Shown: positions 1-8,694 of the stretch, one piece after another
How the letters are laid out: each line of letters begins with the position of its first letter
Numbering within the stretch: position 1 is the first letter of the stretch
From: Prado023 sp963777855
GTDB lineage: Bacteria > Actinomycetota > Actinomycetes > S36-B12 > CAIYMF01
Direction: 5' to 3'
NCBI GenBank assembly: GCA_963777855.1
Contig: CAVZRW010000013.1
Coordinates: 1-64,000, forward strand
Length of the DNA stretch: 64,000 bases
Notes under the pieces: model-generated
What the model saw: the letters and a program-made list of their open reading frames with translations, nothing else
The model's database searches: none
What the model was told of the DNA's origin: nothing
Program-made: the position numbers and the translations under genes

Positions 1-717
1 GACCCCGTAGACCGCCGGGATCGAGTCCAGCGCGAACAGGATGTCGGTGGAGGCGATCGCCACGAACGCGATGAACAGCGGCGTTGCCTTGCGCACCCCG
101 TCCTCGCGAACCAGGAAGTGCCCGCCGCGGTAGTCGTCGGTCACCGGGATCGCCCGCTTGGTCGCCCGCACGAGCAGGTTGTCCTCGACCTCAGGGTCCT
201 CGTCGCGGTGCTGGTAGAGCTTGATCCCGGTGAAGATCAGGATCGCGCCGAAGATCAGGAACATGACCGAGAAGTAGGCCAGCAGCGTGGCGCCGATCGC
301 GATGAAGATCGCGCGCAGCACCAGCGCCAGGGCGATGCCCAGGGTCAGCAGCTTGCGCCGGTGCTCGGCGGGCACGGCGAACGCCGACATGATGATGACG
401 AAGACGAACAGGTTGTCGATCGACAGCGTCTTCTCCACGATGTAGCCGGCGAAGTACTCCGCCCCGTACGGGCTGCCCGCCCAGCGGCCGAAGACGAGAC
501 CGAACACGATCGCGACCCCGATGTAGAACATCGACCACCCCACGGCCTCGCGGAAGCCCACGACATGCGGGTTGCGCGAGGAGACCACCAGGTCGAGGGT
601 GAACAGCCCGACGATGACCGCCAGCGTGATGCCCCAGACGGACATCGGGATGTCCAGGCTGGGCCCTGTCCCCGCGGACCCAGCGGCGTGGACGGCGGTA
701 TTCATGAGGCTCGGCAT
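1..717 (-). CDS. TerC family integral membrane protein (3' end outside window)
   Basis: Multi-pass membrane protein of the TerC/Alx family, linked to tellurite resistance and metal-ion handling during protein secretion. The 239 visible codons run from the start to the window edge without a stop. They show the acidic membrane motifs typical of TerC: KTLSIDNLFVF near residue 85 and DILFALDSIPA at the truncated end, separated by hydrophobic segments. The start at 717 is preferred over the internal ATG at 705 because TACGAT (724-729) lies exactly 6 bases upstream, a leaderless arrangement. The next gene upstream is on the same strand. The function is inferred from the family only. Confidence 0.9.
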   Translation of the reverse strand, partial: MPSLMNTAVHAAGSAGTGPSLDIPMSVWGITLAVIVGLFTLDLVVSSRNPHVVGFREAVGWSMFYIGVAIVFGLVFGRWAGSPYGAEYFAGYIVEKTLSIDNLFVFVIIMSAFAVPAEHRRKLLTLGIALALVLRAIFIAIGATLLAYFSVMFLIFGAILIFTGIKLYQHRDEDPEVEDNLLVRATKRAIPVTDDYRGGHFLVREDGVRKATPLFIAFVAIASTDILFALDSIPAVYGV

Positions 718-787
718 CCCCTGATCGTAGTTTGGCGCCGGGATGTCGGCAGGTCACCGACGCATGCCCGCGCAGCCAGGCGCCGGT

Positions 788-1840
788 TCAGACGAGCAGC
801 CCGTTCCACACCGGACTCTCGGAGACGAACTCCACCAGCTTCGCCACGTTCCCCCGAGGGGTGAGGATCGTGTAGTAGCCCTCCTTGATCGAGGGCGCCA
901 CGCGGATGGCCTCGAGGAACGCCTCGCGGTCCAGCGGGTTCTCCTTCACGAAGTGGATGAACCCGGTCTCGGCGAGCACCCGCATGACCGCCTCCAGCTG
1001 CGGGTGGCCCTGCAGCCACATCGTGGCGATCGAGGCCAGGCCGACCTGCAGGCCGTGCATGCTGGGGGTGGCGGCGACCTTGTCGTAGGCGTGGGAGATC
1101 AGGTGCTCGCTGCCCGAGGCCGGGCGTGAGGAGCCCGAGACCTCCATCGCCACGCCGCTCATCACCAGGGCGCCGGCCATCAGCTTGATGAAGTCCAGGT
1201 CGTCGATGGACTTGTCGGGGTGGTGCACGAGGTTCTCGACGCTCTGCAGGGCGATCAGCACGGCGAAGTCGTTGACCTGCTCTCCGGTCTCCCAGTACGA
1301 GAGCTTCCAGTCGTGCACGGCCGAGTACTTGCTGAGCAGGTCCCCGATGCCCGAGAACATGAAGCGCGGCGGCGAGGTCGCGATCACCGCGGTGTCCAGC
1401 ACGACGCCGTAGGGGATCCGCGCCGGGCAGCTGGTGCGCCGGCCGTCCACCTTCAGGCTGGCCCCCGGCGAGGCGAACCCGTCGTTGGACAGTGCTGTCG
1501 GCACCGCGATCACGGGCTTTCCGGTCAGGAACCCGGCGTACTTGGCGTAGTCCACGGCCATCCCGCCGCCGACGGCGACGATGGCATCCGCCGCCCGCGG
1601 CAGGGCGAACGCGCTGGTGACCACCGACTCGATGTCGTTGCCGGAGACCGTCTCGATCCCGGTCACCTTGATCTCGGAGGAGTCCAGCGAGATGTCGATG
1701 GTCTGGCCCAGCATCGCCTGGATCCCCTCGCCGTAGAACAGGGCGATCTTGTGGAACCCGTTGCGGCGCAGGTACTTGCCCAGCTTGTAGAGGGTGTTCG
1801 GCTTGATCCGCAGCAGTGTGGGGATCTGGATCTCGGTCAT
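788..1840 (-). CDS. sn-glycerol-1-phosphate dehydrogenase family (AraM/EgsA-like)
   Basis: A 350-residue member of the metal-dependent dehydrogenase family that reduces dihydroxyacetone phosphate to sn-glycerol-1-phosphate, the archaeal-type glycerol enantiomer, also made by Bacillus AraM. The nucleotide-binding motif VGGGMAVDYAK sits at about 90-100. Candidate metal ligands are Asp167 (GIGD), His246/His250 (SEHLISH) and His262 (MHGLQVG). Its start overlaps the stop of the upstream HAD phosphatase by 4 bases (1837-1840), so the two are translationally coupled. The same pairing occurs as araL-araM in the Bacillus arabinose operon. Family assignment is firm; the substrate in this organism is inferred. 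Confidence 0.87.
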   Translation of the reverse strand: MTEIQIPTLLRIKPNTLYKLGKYLRRNGFHKIALFYGEGIQAMLGQTIDISLDSSEIKVTGIETVSGNDIESVVTSAFALPRAADAIVAVGGGMAVDYAKYAGFLTGKPVIAVPTALSNDGFASPGASLKVDGRRTSCPARIPYGVVLDTAVIATSPPRFMFSGIGDLLSKYSAVHDWKLSYWETGEQVNDFAVLIALQSVENLVHHPDKSIDDLDFIKLMAGALVMSGVAMEVSGSSRPASGSEHLISHAYDKVAATPSMHGLQVGLASIATMWLQGHPQLEAVMRVLAETGFIHFVKENPLDREAFLEAIRVAPSIKEGYYTILTPRGNVAKLVEFVSESPVWNGLLV

Positions 1841-2628
1841 GGCCGGCGGCCCGCCTCCAGCGCCTCCCAGTCGATGGACCCCACCGAGTCGAAGACGAAG
1901 TCCGGCCGGTACGGGAAGCCCTCGATCGTGTCGCGGCTGGAGACCCCGGAGAGCACCAGCGCCGTGCGCATCCCCGCCTCGAGCCCGCCCACGATGTCGG
2001 TGTCCATGCGGTCGCCGATCATCACGCAGTCCTCGGCGTGGGCGCCGAGCATCTGGCGCGCGTAGATCATCATCAGCGAGTTCGGCTTGCCCACGATGTA
2101 GGGCGCGCGACCAGTGGCGGCCTCGATCGCCGCGAGGATGGCTCCGGCCGCGGGTTCCGTCCCGCCCTCGACGGGGTCGATCATGTCGGGGTTGGTCCCG
2201 ATGAACCGCGCGCCGCCGTCGATCAGCTGGGCCGCCTTGCGCATCGTGGCGAAGCTGAACGTTGAGGTCTTGCCCACGACGACGTACTCGGGGTGGGACT
2301 CGGTGATCGAGTAGCCCACCTTGTACAGCTCGGAGGCCAGGCCGTTGCCGCCGACGACGTAGGCGGTGGAGTGCGGGCGCTGGGCGTGCAGGAACTGGGC
2401 GGTGGCAATCGCCGCGGTGATGAAGTTGGCCTCGGTCAGGCCGTGGATCCCCATGGTCTCGAGCTTGCGCTGCAGGTCCAGCGGGGTCTGCTCGGAGTTG
2501 TTCGTCAGGAACAGGAAGGGGATCCCGTTCTGGCGCATGTGGTCGACGAACCCGACCGCTCCCGGGATGAGCTCCTTGCCCCGGTAGATGACCCCGTCCA
2601 TGTCGGAGATCACGCTGAGCTGACCCAT
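1837..2628 (-). CDS. HAD-IIA family sugar-phosphate phosphatase (NagD/AraL-like)
   Basis: A 263-residue haloacid dehalogenase superfamily phosphatase, subfamily IIA. It carries the catalytic SDMDGVIYRG motif (Asp9 nucleophile, Asp11 acid/base), motif II in FLTNNSEQT near residue 43, and a C-terminal GDRMDTDIVGG Mg-binding motif. The length is normal for NagD/AraL proteins. The frame stays open far upstream, but the ATG at 2628 is preferred: GGAAAGGAC lies just before it and the catalytic motif follows immediately. It overlaps the downstream dehydrogenase by 4 bases. The likely role is clearing a phosphorylated sugar or glycerol intermediate made or used by its partner; this is inference. Confidence 0.9.
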   Translation of the reverse strand: MGQLSVISDMDGVIYRGKELIPGAVGFVDHMRQNGIPFLFLTNNSEQTPLDLQRKLETMGIHGLTEANFITAAIATAQFLHAQRPHSTAYVVGGNGLASELYKVGYSITESHPEYVVVGKTSTFSFATMRKAAQLIDGGARFIGTNPDMIDPVEGGTEPAAGAILAAIEAATGRAPYIVGKPNSLMMIYARQMLGAHAEDCVMIGDRMDTDIVGGLEAGMRTALVLSGVSSRDTIEGFPYRPDFVFDSVGSIDWEALEAGRRP

Positions 2629-3028
2629 GGGCCGTCCTTTCCGAGGCACTCCTCTCAGGCTAGTGCGCGCGGTCCACGCCGCGCCCGGCGTACGAGCGCC
2701 CACACCCCGGCCCACTCCGCCGCCGCGCCCGACGCGCCCCCCGCGACGCGCCCCCGCGGAGCGCGCCGCGCGGACGCGTCCTGCGGTCGAGCCCGCGGAC
2801 GCGCCCCCACCGCCGCGATCCGCGCACCGCCGCGGAGGGATCGTCCAGGTTTGCTGGGCGTTCGGCGGGTCGCTCCAGGTTTCGTGGCTGGTCGAGCCCG
2901 CGGACTTGGATCGATCTGGCGGGGAGGGCAGGCGACACAGTCCTTCGGCGGGGCGGGCCGCGCGGCAGGGCCTTCCCGCGTCGCCGACGCGCTGGGTCGC
3001 CCGTCGCCGACGACTCGGGTGGCCCGGG
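2629..3028. other. gene-free, extremely GC-rich spacer
   Basis: No convincing gene is seen in these 400 bases. The first half is low-complexity C/G-rich sequence. The second half contains a short direct repeat TCCAGGTTT (2844-2852 and 2874-2882) and an element ending in GGATCGATC (2882-2916) that recurs on the other side of the neighbouring DUF559 gene. Open frames here lack a ribosome site and any recognisable protein family. Confidence 0.6.
2882..2916 (+). repeat. flanking element copy 1 (TCGTGG...GGATCGATC)
   Basis: This short element begins with TCGTG, has GCCC in the middle and ends with TGGATCGATC. A related copy in the same orientation lies at 4238-4265, on the other side of the DUF559/AbiEi-type gene. 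Similarity was judged by eye and is strongest over the last ten bases. Confidence 0.4.
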
Positions 3029-3958
3029 TCAGGCTGCGGTGCGCCCGCCCTGGGCCCGATGCCGGACAGTGGCGCGGATGCGCGCAAGCACCTCCAGAGG
3101 CCGGTGCACGATGTCGTCCCACGTGAAGCGCAGGACCACGTACCCCAACGCGATCAGTCGCTGGTCCCGTGTCCGATCCGCCTGGAACCTGTCAGGGCCA
3201 TGGAAGCGCTCGCCGTCGATCTCGATCACAGTCATCGTCTCGGTGTGCACAGCATCGACTCGGCCGACGAAACCCGCCTCGTCGCGAATATCGGCGTTGA
3301 ACCGCCAGCCCGGCCCCTCGGCACCCATGAGCCCGTGGAACCGCCACTCCAGGTACGAGTGAGGCGCGCGGAGGCAGGATTCCGCCATCGCCCGGGCGCG
3401 GGCAGCGCCGGTGCGCCCACGTGCGAGCCGGGCTGCGGCCGCCAGGTCCGACGGATCGAGGATCCCGTCGCGCAGCGCGGCGGTCGACATGGTGGCTGCA
3501 GCCTCCTCCTCGAGACTGCACAGCAGGTCGGTCAGCGTCCGCATGGGGGAGGTGAGCACCAACCCTGCGACGTCGACACGTTCGTGCAGGGCCAGCCGCA
3601 CTCGGTGCCGGGTGATCGGGCTGGTGCGGCGAGCGACGTGGCCGATCCCGTGGAGGGCGTCGCTCACCTCGAGCCCCCACAGTGCGCCTGCTGTGTGATG
3701 GCTGGCCACGAGACCTGCCGTCAGGCTCACGGCGCGTGCGCGCTGCCAGGGGCCGATCGGGGTCTGGGCGTGGTGCAGCACAGGTCCGGCCAGGGATCGC
3801 CAGGTCCCTTCGCGGATCAGGGCCCGCTGGAGGTCGTCCGACCAGCCGGCCAGGCGAGCCTGCGTGCGGGTGAACATCCCGTCCTGAGTCGTTGCCACGT
3901 CGGGCACGCCGGGCAGGGCATCGATCACCGGACGAGGCAGCACGAGGAATGGGCGCAC
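3029..3958 (-). CDS. AbiEi-type N-domain plus DUF559 endonuclease-fold protein, copy 1
   Basis: A 309-residue protein with two parts. The N-terminal segment (GMFTRTQARLAGWS and following) resembles the winged-helix antitoxin domain of AbiEi. The C-terminal DUF559 domain has the Vsr/PD-(D/E)XK-like pattern VIEIDGERFHG, then QADRTRDQRL and GYVVLRFTWDD. No AbiEii toxin gene is adjacent. A 312-residue paralogue lies at 49239-50177. The GTG at 3958 was chosen for its AAGGA seven bases upstream; GTG 3943 and an ATG near 3880 are alternatives. Such genes are multicopy in actinomycetes and of unknown function. Both flanks are repeat-rich. Confidence 0.75.
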   Translation of the reverse strand: MRPFLVLPRPVIDALPGVPDVATTQDGMFTRTQARLAGWSDDLQRALIREGTWRSLAGPVLHHAQTPIGPWQRARAVSLTAGLVASHHTAGALWGLEVSDALHGIGHVARRTSPITRHRVRLALHERVDVAGLVLTSPMRTLTDLLCSLEEEAAATMSTAALRDGILDPSDLAAAARLARGRTGAARARAMAESCLRAPHSYLEWRFHGLMGAEGPGWRFNADIRDEAGFVGRVDAVHTETMTVIEIDGERFHGPDRFQADRTRDQRLIALGYVVLRFTWDDIVHRPLEVLARIRATVRHRAQGGRTAA

Positions 3959-4044
3959 CCTTGGATCCTTCGGCCGGACCCCCGATCGAGCCCCCCTCAA
4001 CCCGTGATCTGGGGATATCCGACAGCAATCCCAGCCCCCGACTC

Positions 4045-4171
4045 GAACCCTGAACCGCGAACCTGAACCGCGAACCGCGAACCCTGAACCGCGAACCCGA
4101 ACCGCGAAGCCCGAACCGCGAACCGAACCGCGAACCGCGACGAACCGCGAACCGCGAACCGGCGAACCGCG
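4045..4171. repeat. degenerate GAACCGC short tandem array
   Basis: About 20 imperfect tandem copies of a 6-8 base unit, consensus GAACCGC with variants GAACCTG and GAACCC, occur just upstream of the first DUF559 gene. No open frame or known family explains it. It looks like a microsatellite or minisatellite expansion. Confidence 0.85.
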
Positions 4172-4237
4172 CCCGACAAGCGAGCGAGTCCGTCCAAGTC
4201 TCGTCCGGCGGATCTGGATTGATCCAACTCTCCTGGG

Positions 4238-4265
4238 TCGTGACGCCCTCGATCCTGGATCGATC
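4238..4265 (+). repeat. flanking element copy 2 (TCGTGA...GGATCGATC)
   Basis: Second copy of the element seen at 2882-2916, in the same orientation, beyond the 5' end of the DUF559 gene. It also ends in TGGATCGATC. Immediately before it, GGATTGATCC (4215-4224) forms a related near-palindrome. Confidence 0.4.
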
Positions 4266-4356
4266 GCGCCCCTCGCGCCCCTCGCGCCCCTCGCGCCCCC
4301 GCGCCCCTCGCGCCCCCCTCGCCCCTCACACCCCGCGCCCCTCGCGCCCCGGGCGC
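4266..4356. repeat. CGCGCCCCT tandem array
   Basis: Roughly nine tandem copies of a 9-base unit close to CGCGCCCCT, with slippage variants, lie between the GAACCGC array and the fad promoter. It is non-coding by appearance. Confidence 0.8.
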
Positions 4357-4422
4357 CGATCGGGCGGCGGGACGCCGAGCCCGCGGTGCCTCTGGCGCGC
4401 TCGCGAGCGAACGCCACCCCCC

Positions 4423-4453
4423 TTGACAACAAGTTACCGGCGAGTAGTACGCT
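4423..4453 (+). promoter_or_regulatory. fad operon promoter with overlapping palindromic operator
   Basis: A perfect -35 hexamer TTGACA (4423-4428) is followed by TAGTAC (16-base spacer) or TACGCT (19-base spacer, 4448-4453) as -10. The spacer holds an imperfect palindrome, TTACCGGCGAGTAG (4434-4447), with arms TAC and GTA. A repressor bound there would block polymerase. The TetR gene at the end of the operon is the obvious candidate; this link is inference. Confidence 0.65.
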
Positions 4454-4544
4454 GCTGACACTTGCTCAACAAGCCGGGATTGCCCGTCCCATGGGCGCTT
4501 CGGCGGGGCACCACTCACGACAGCCAAGAGGAGACGATGCAGGC

Positions 4545-5759
4545 GTGATTTCCGAGGCGTACATCTACGAGGCGATCCGAACCCCGCGCGGCAAGGCCAA
4601 GAACGGCGCCCTGCACGGCGTCAAGCCGGTCACCATGCTGACCGACCTCATCCACGAGATCCTGGACCGCAACCCGGGGCTCGACCCGCTGCTGGTCGAG
4701 GACATCGTGGTCGGATGCGTGACCCCGGTCGGCGACCAGGGGGCGAACATCGCCCGCACGGCCGCGATCGCCTCGGGCCTGCCCGATGCCGCGGGCGCGG
4801 GCACCACGATCAACAGGTTCTGCGCGTCCGCGCTCGAGGCGGTCAACCTGACCGCGGCCAAGATCCGCTCCGGCTGGGAGTCGATGGCGATCGCCGGCGG
4901 CGTCGAGTGCATGAGCCGCGTGCCGATGGGCATGGACGGCGGCGCGTGGGCGATGGACCCCGAGACCGCCTACGACAGCTACTTCGTGCCCCAGGGCATC
5001 AGCGCGGACCTCATCGCGACGATCGAGGGCTTCAGCCGCGACGACGTCGATGCCTACGCCGTGCGCTCGCAGGAGCGTGCGGCCGCGGCGTGGGCGGACG
5101 GGCGCTACGCGAAGTCGGTCATCCCGGTCAAGGACCGCAACGGCATCGTGCTGCTCGACCATGACGAGCACATGCGCCCGGGGACCACGGCCGAGATGCT
5201 CGGCAAGCTCAAGCCCTCCTTCGCCGGGATGGGCGAGATGGGCGGCTTCGACGCGGTTGCGCTGCAGAAGTACCACTGGGTCGAGGGGATCAACCACGTC
5301 CACACCGGAGGCAACTCCTCTGGCATCGTCGACGGGGCCGCGATGGTCCTGATCGGCAACGAGCGGGTCGGCCGGGAGGCGGGCATGACCCCGCGCGGGC
5401 GCGTCGTCGCCTCGGCGGTCGTCGGCTCCGAGCCCACGATCATGCTGACCGGGCCCACCCCCGCCACCGAGAAGGTGCTGAAGACCGCGGGCCTGCGGAT
5501 CGACGACATCGACGTGTTCGAGCTCAACGAGGCCTTCGCCGCCGTCGTGCTCAAGTGGATGAAGGACCTCGACGTCGATCCGGACAAGGTCAACGTCAAC
5601 GGCGGGGCCATCGCGATGGGCCACCCCCTGGGTGCCACCGGCGCCATCATCACCGCCACCTGCCTGGACGAGCTCGAGCGCACGGGCGGGCGGTACGGCC
5701 TGATCTCGCTGTGCATCGGCGGGGGCATGGGCGTGGCAACAATCATCGAGCGGCTCTGA
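4545..5759 (+). CDS. fadA: acetyl-CoA C-acyltransferase (thiolase), beta-oxidation
   Basis: A 404-residue thiolase that cleaves 3-ketoacyl-CoA with CoA in the last step of beta-oxidation. The nucleophile Cys93 lies in NRFCASALEAVN. The C-terminal catalytic His is in AMGHPLGATGA and the second catalytic Cys in SLCIGGGMG, so all thiolase signatures are intact. The GTG at 4545 is used because it begins VISEAYIYEAIRTPRG, with AAGAGGAGA (4526-4534) upstream. An ATG at 4537 is out of frame and stops after three codons. It is the first gene of the fadA-fadB-tetR operon, 30 bases before fadB. Confidence 0.93.
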   Translation: MISEAYIYEAIRTPRGKAKNGALHGVKPVTMLTDLIHEILDRNPGLDPLLVEDIVVGCVTPVGDQGANIARTAAIASGLPDAAGAGTTINRFCASALEAVNLTAAKIRSGWESMAIAGGVECMSRVPMGMDGGAWAMDPETAYDSYFVPQGISADLIATIEGFSRDDVDAYAVRSQERAAAAWADGRYAKSVIPVKDRNGIVLLDHDEHMRPGTTAEMLGKLKPSFAGMGEMGGFDAVALQKYHWVEGINHVHTGGNSSGIVDGAAMVLIGNERVGREAGMTPRGRVVASAVVGSEPTIMLTGPTPATEKVLKTAGLRIDDIDVFELNEAFAAVVLKWMKDLDVDPDKVNVNGGAIAMGHPLGATGAIITATCLDELERTGGRYGLISLCIGGGMGVATIIERL

Positions 5760-5789
5760 GACCCCGACCGGACAAGGAAGGCATCACAC

Positions 5790-7981
5790 ATGACTGACAT
5801 CAACATGTTCGGCTGGGAGATCGACGAGGCCGGAATCGTCACCCTGACGATGGACGACCCGACCGCAGCCCGTCAACACGATGAACGAGATGTTCACCTG
5901 ACCTCGCTGCGGCCACGCTTGGATCGGCTGGAGGCGGAGAAGGACAAGATCAACGGCGTCGTCCTGACCTCGGGCGAAGAAGACCTTCTTCGCCGGCGTC
6001 GACCTGCACGAGGCCTGAGCAGGGCCACGCCCGACGCAACGCCGCGCAGGTGGACCGCCGAGGTCACCAAGCTCAAGGCGCTGCTGCGCCGACTGGAGAC
6101 CCTGGGCCGCCCGGTCGTCGCCGCGATCAACGGCGCCGCCCTCGGCGGCGGCCTCGAGATCGCGCTGGCCTGCCACCACCGCGTCGCCCTGGACGTCAAG
6201 GGCTCGATGATCGGCCTGCCCGAGGTCACCCTCGGGCCTGCTGCCCGGCGGCGGCGGCGTCGTGCGCACGGTCCGGATGTTCGGCATCCAGACCGCGATC
6301 ATGAACCACCTGCTCCAGGGCCAGCAGCGCAAGCCCAAGGATGCCCTGGCGGCAGGCGTGGTCGACGAGGTGGTCAGCACCCCCGAGGAGATGATCCACG
6401 CGGCCAAGACGTGGGCGCTGTCCAACCTCGACGCCGTGCAGCCGTGGGATGTCAAGGGCTACAAGATCCCCGGCGGCACCCCGATGACCCCGGCGTTCGC
6501 GGCGAACCTGCCGGCGTTCCCCGCGAACCTGCGCAAGCAGCTCAAGGGCGCCCCGATGCCCGCACCGCATCACATCATGGCCGCGGCCGTCGAGGGTGCC
6601 CAGGTCGACTTCGCGACCGCCGAGAAGATCGAGACGCAGTACTTCGTCAACCTGGCGATCGGCCCGGTCAGCAAGAACATGATCCAGGCGTTCTTCTTCG
6701 ACCTGCAGCACATCAGCAAGGGCGGCGACCGGCCCAAGGACGTTCCCGAAGTACACCGCCCAGAAGGTGGTCGTGCTCGGCGCCGGCATGATGGGCGCGG
6801 GCATCGCCTACGTGTGCGCCCGGGCCGGCATGGAGGTCGTCCTCAAGGACATGACCCTCGCTGCCGCCGAGAAGGGCAAGGCCTACTCCCAGGGCATCCT
6901 CGACAAGGCCGTCGCCCGCGGCAAGATGACCGCCGAGGCGCGCGACGAGATCCTGGCCCGGATCACTCCCGACCGAGAACATGGCCGATGCCAAGGGTGC
7001 CGACCTCATGATCGAGGCGGTCTTCGAGGACCCGAACCTGAAGAAGTCGGTGTACGCCGAGGTCGTGCCGCTGCTGACCCAGGACGCGCTGCTGGGCTCC
7101 AACACCTCCACCCTGCCGGTCACCGGGCTGGCTGAGGGCGTGGACCGGCCGGAGGACTTCATCGGCCTGCACTTCTTCTCGCCCGTCGACAAGATGAAGC
7201 TGCTGGAGATCGTGGTCGGCAAGAAGACCTCCGACGAGGCGCTGGCCAAGGCGATCGACGTCGCGCGTGCAGATCCGCAAGCTGCCGATCGTCGTCAACG
7301 ACAGCCGCGGGTTCTTCACCAGCCGGGTGATCGGCACGGTCGTCGCCGAGGCCGCCGCGCTGGTGGGCGAGGGTGTTCCGGCCAACAGCGTGGAGCAGGC
7401 GGCCGTCCAAGCCGGCTACCCGGTGGGCCAGCTCGCGCTCACCGACGAGGTGAGCCTCACCCTGGGGCTGAAGATCCGCCAGGCGGCGCAGGCCGACTCG
7501 GAGGCCACCGGGACCCCGCTGCCGGAGTTCTTCAACCACCCGGGCTACGCAACCCTCGAGAAGATCGTCTCCGAGCACAACCGCGGCGGCCGCGCTGCCG
7601 GGCGCGGGCTTCTACGACTACGCCGAGGGCAAGAAGCTCGGACTCTGGCCGGGTCTCAAGGAGGTCTTCGGCGGGGACAACCACGACATCCCGTTGAAGG
7701 ACATGCAGGACCGGATGCTCTTCATCGAGGTGATCGAGAGCATCAAGTGCCTCGACGAGAACGTCCTGCGCACCGTGCCGGACGCGAACATCGGCTCGAT
7801 CTTCGGCATCGGCTTCCCGGCGTGGACCGGTGGCGTGCTGCAGTTCGTGAACACCTACGACGGCGTGGGCCCGACGGCCTTCGTCGCGCGGGCCAATGAG
7901 CTGGCCGCGACCTACGGCGAGCGGTTCACCCCGCCCGCCTCGCTGGTGGCCCTCGCCGAGTCGGGCGGCACCTACAAGTGA
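5790..7981 (+). CDS. fadB: fatty acid oxidation complex alpha subunit (enoyl-CoA hydratase/3-hydroxyacyl-CoA dehydrogenase), multiply frameshifted
   Basis: Reconstructed as one gene of about 720 codons encoding the bifunctional hydratase/isomerase and dehydrogenase. Recognisable pieces appear in order across all three frames: INGAALGGGLEIALACHH (crotonase oxyanion region), VVLGAGMMGAGIAYVCARAG (Rossmann NAD motif), GSNTSTLPVTGLA, GLHFFSPVDKMKLLEIV, and a normal C-terminus ending at 7981. Apparent indels lie near 5867, 5900, 5920, 5978, 6015, 6036/6049, 6237, 6749, 6971, 7266 and 7605, nearly all one-base insertions. The downstream frames agree exactly with that count. Protein conservation between breaks is excellent, favouring sequence error over decay. 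Confidence 0.85.
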
Positions 7982-8616
7982 GTGCCAGCGGTGGCCCCGG
8001 AGCAGCCCCGATCGGGGTCGTCCCGGGGCCACCGCGCATGTCCGCCCAGGACCGGCGCGCACAACTGGTCGACATCGGCCTGGACCTGTTGGGCACCCGG
8101 CCCTTCCACGAGCTCGCCCTCGACGAGGTGGCCACCGCCGCCGGGGTCTCCCGGACCTTGGTGTTCCACTACTTCCCGTCGAAGGGCGACTTCTACGCCG
8201 CGGTCGTCTCGCGCCTGGGCGCCCGGCTGCTGCAGTCCTCCCCGGGTGATCCAGACGCGGACGTCGACACCCGGTTGAGGGCGATGGTCGCCTCCTTCCT
8301 GAGGTTCGTGCGCCGGCGTCGCGGCGCCTACATGGCCCTCGTGCGCGGGGCATCCGGCGGCGACGCGCAGGTGCTGGCGATCCTCGACGACATCCGCTCC
8401 TCGCTGGTCATGCTCTGGCTCGACGCCGCCGAGTGGCCGCACCGCGATGCCGTCACGCAGCTGGCAGTGCGCGGCTGGATCGGTGCGCTGGAGGAGACGG
8501 CGCTCGTGGCAGGCGAGCCGGGCGTGGAGTCGGTGGTGGAGCAGGAGATCGTGGTCGAGCTGCTCGTCCAGGGCCTGCAGGCGGATCTGGCCCGGGCCGC
8601 CGAGCTGAGTCAGTGA
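7978..8616 (+). CDS. TetR/AcrR family transcriptional regulator
   Basis: A 212-residue one-component repressor. An N-terminal TetR helix-turn-helix (LALDEVATAAGVSRTLVFHY, then FPSKGDFYAAVV) precedes a ligand-binding helical domain. The GTG start overlaps the fadB stop (GTGA, 7978-7981), so it is co-transcribed with fadA-fadB. A shorter start at ATG 8038 (MSAQDRRAQ) would also keep the whole DNA-binding domain. It probably regulates the operon through the palindrome in its promoter (4434-4447) in response to an acyl-CoA or fatty acid; this is inferred from position. Confidence 0.88.
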   Translation: MSASGGPGAAPIGVVPGPPRMSAQDRRAQLVDIGLDLLGTRPFHELALDEVATAAGVSRTLVFHYFPSKGDFYAAVVSRLGARLLQSSPGDPDADVDTRLRAMVASFLRFVRRRRGAYMALVRGASGGDAQVLAILDDIRSSLVMLWLDAAEWPHRDAVTQLAVRGWIGALEETALVAGEPGVESVVEQEIVVELLVQGLQADLARAAELSQ

Positions 8617-8694
8617 GCGAGCGGGCGCCGTGAGCGGGCGGGCGCCGTGAGTCGGCCCCGCGCAGTGAGTCGGCCGGGGCGAGGAGCGGCGGAG

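Noticed and set aside
3029..3958. Complete type IV toxin-antitoxin system
   Set aside because: Only the AbiEi-like N-domain fused to DUF559 is present. No AbiEii nucleotidyltransferase gene lies next to either copy.
4537..4548. A four-codon upstream ORF (ATG-CAG-GCG-TGA) overlapping the fadA start
   Set aside because: The ribosome site is only 3 bases away, too close, and better spaced for GTG 4545. Nothing else supports translation.
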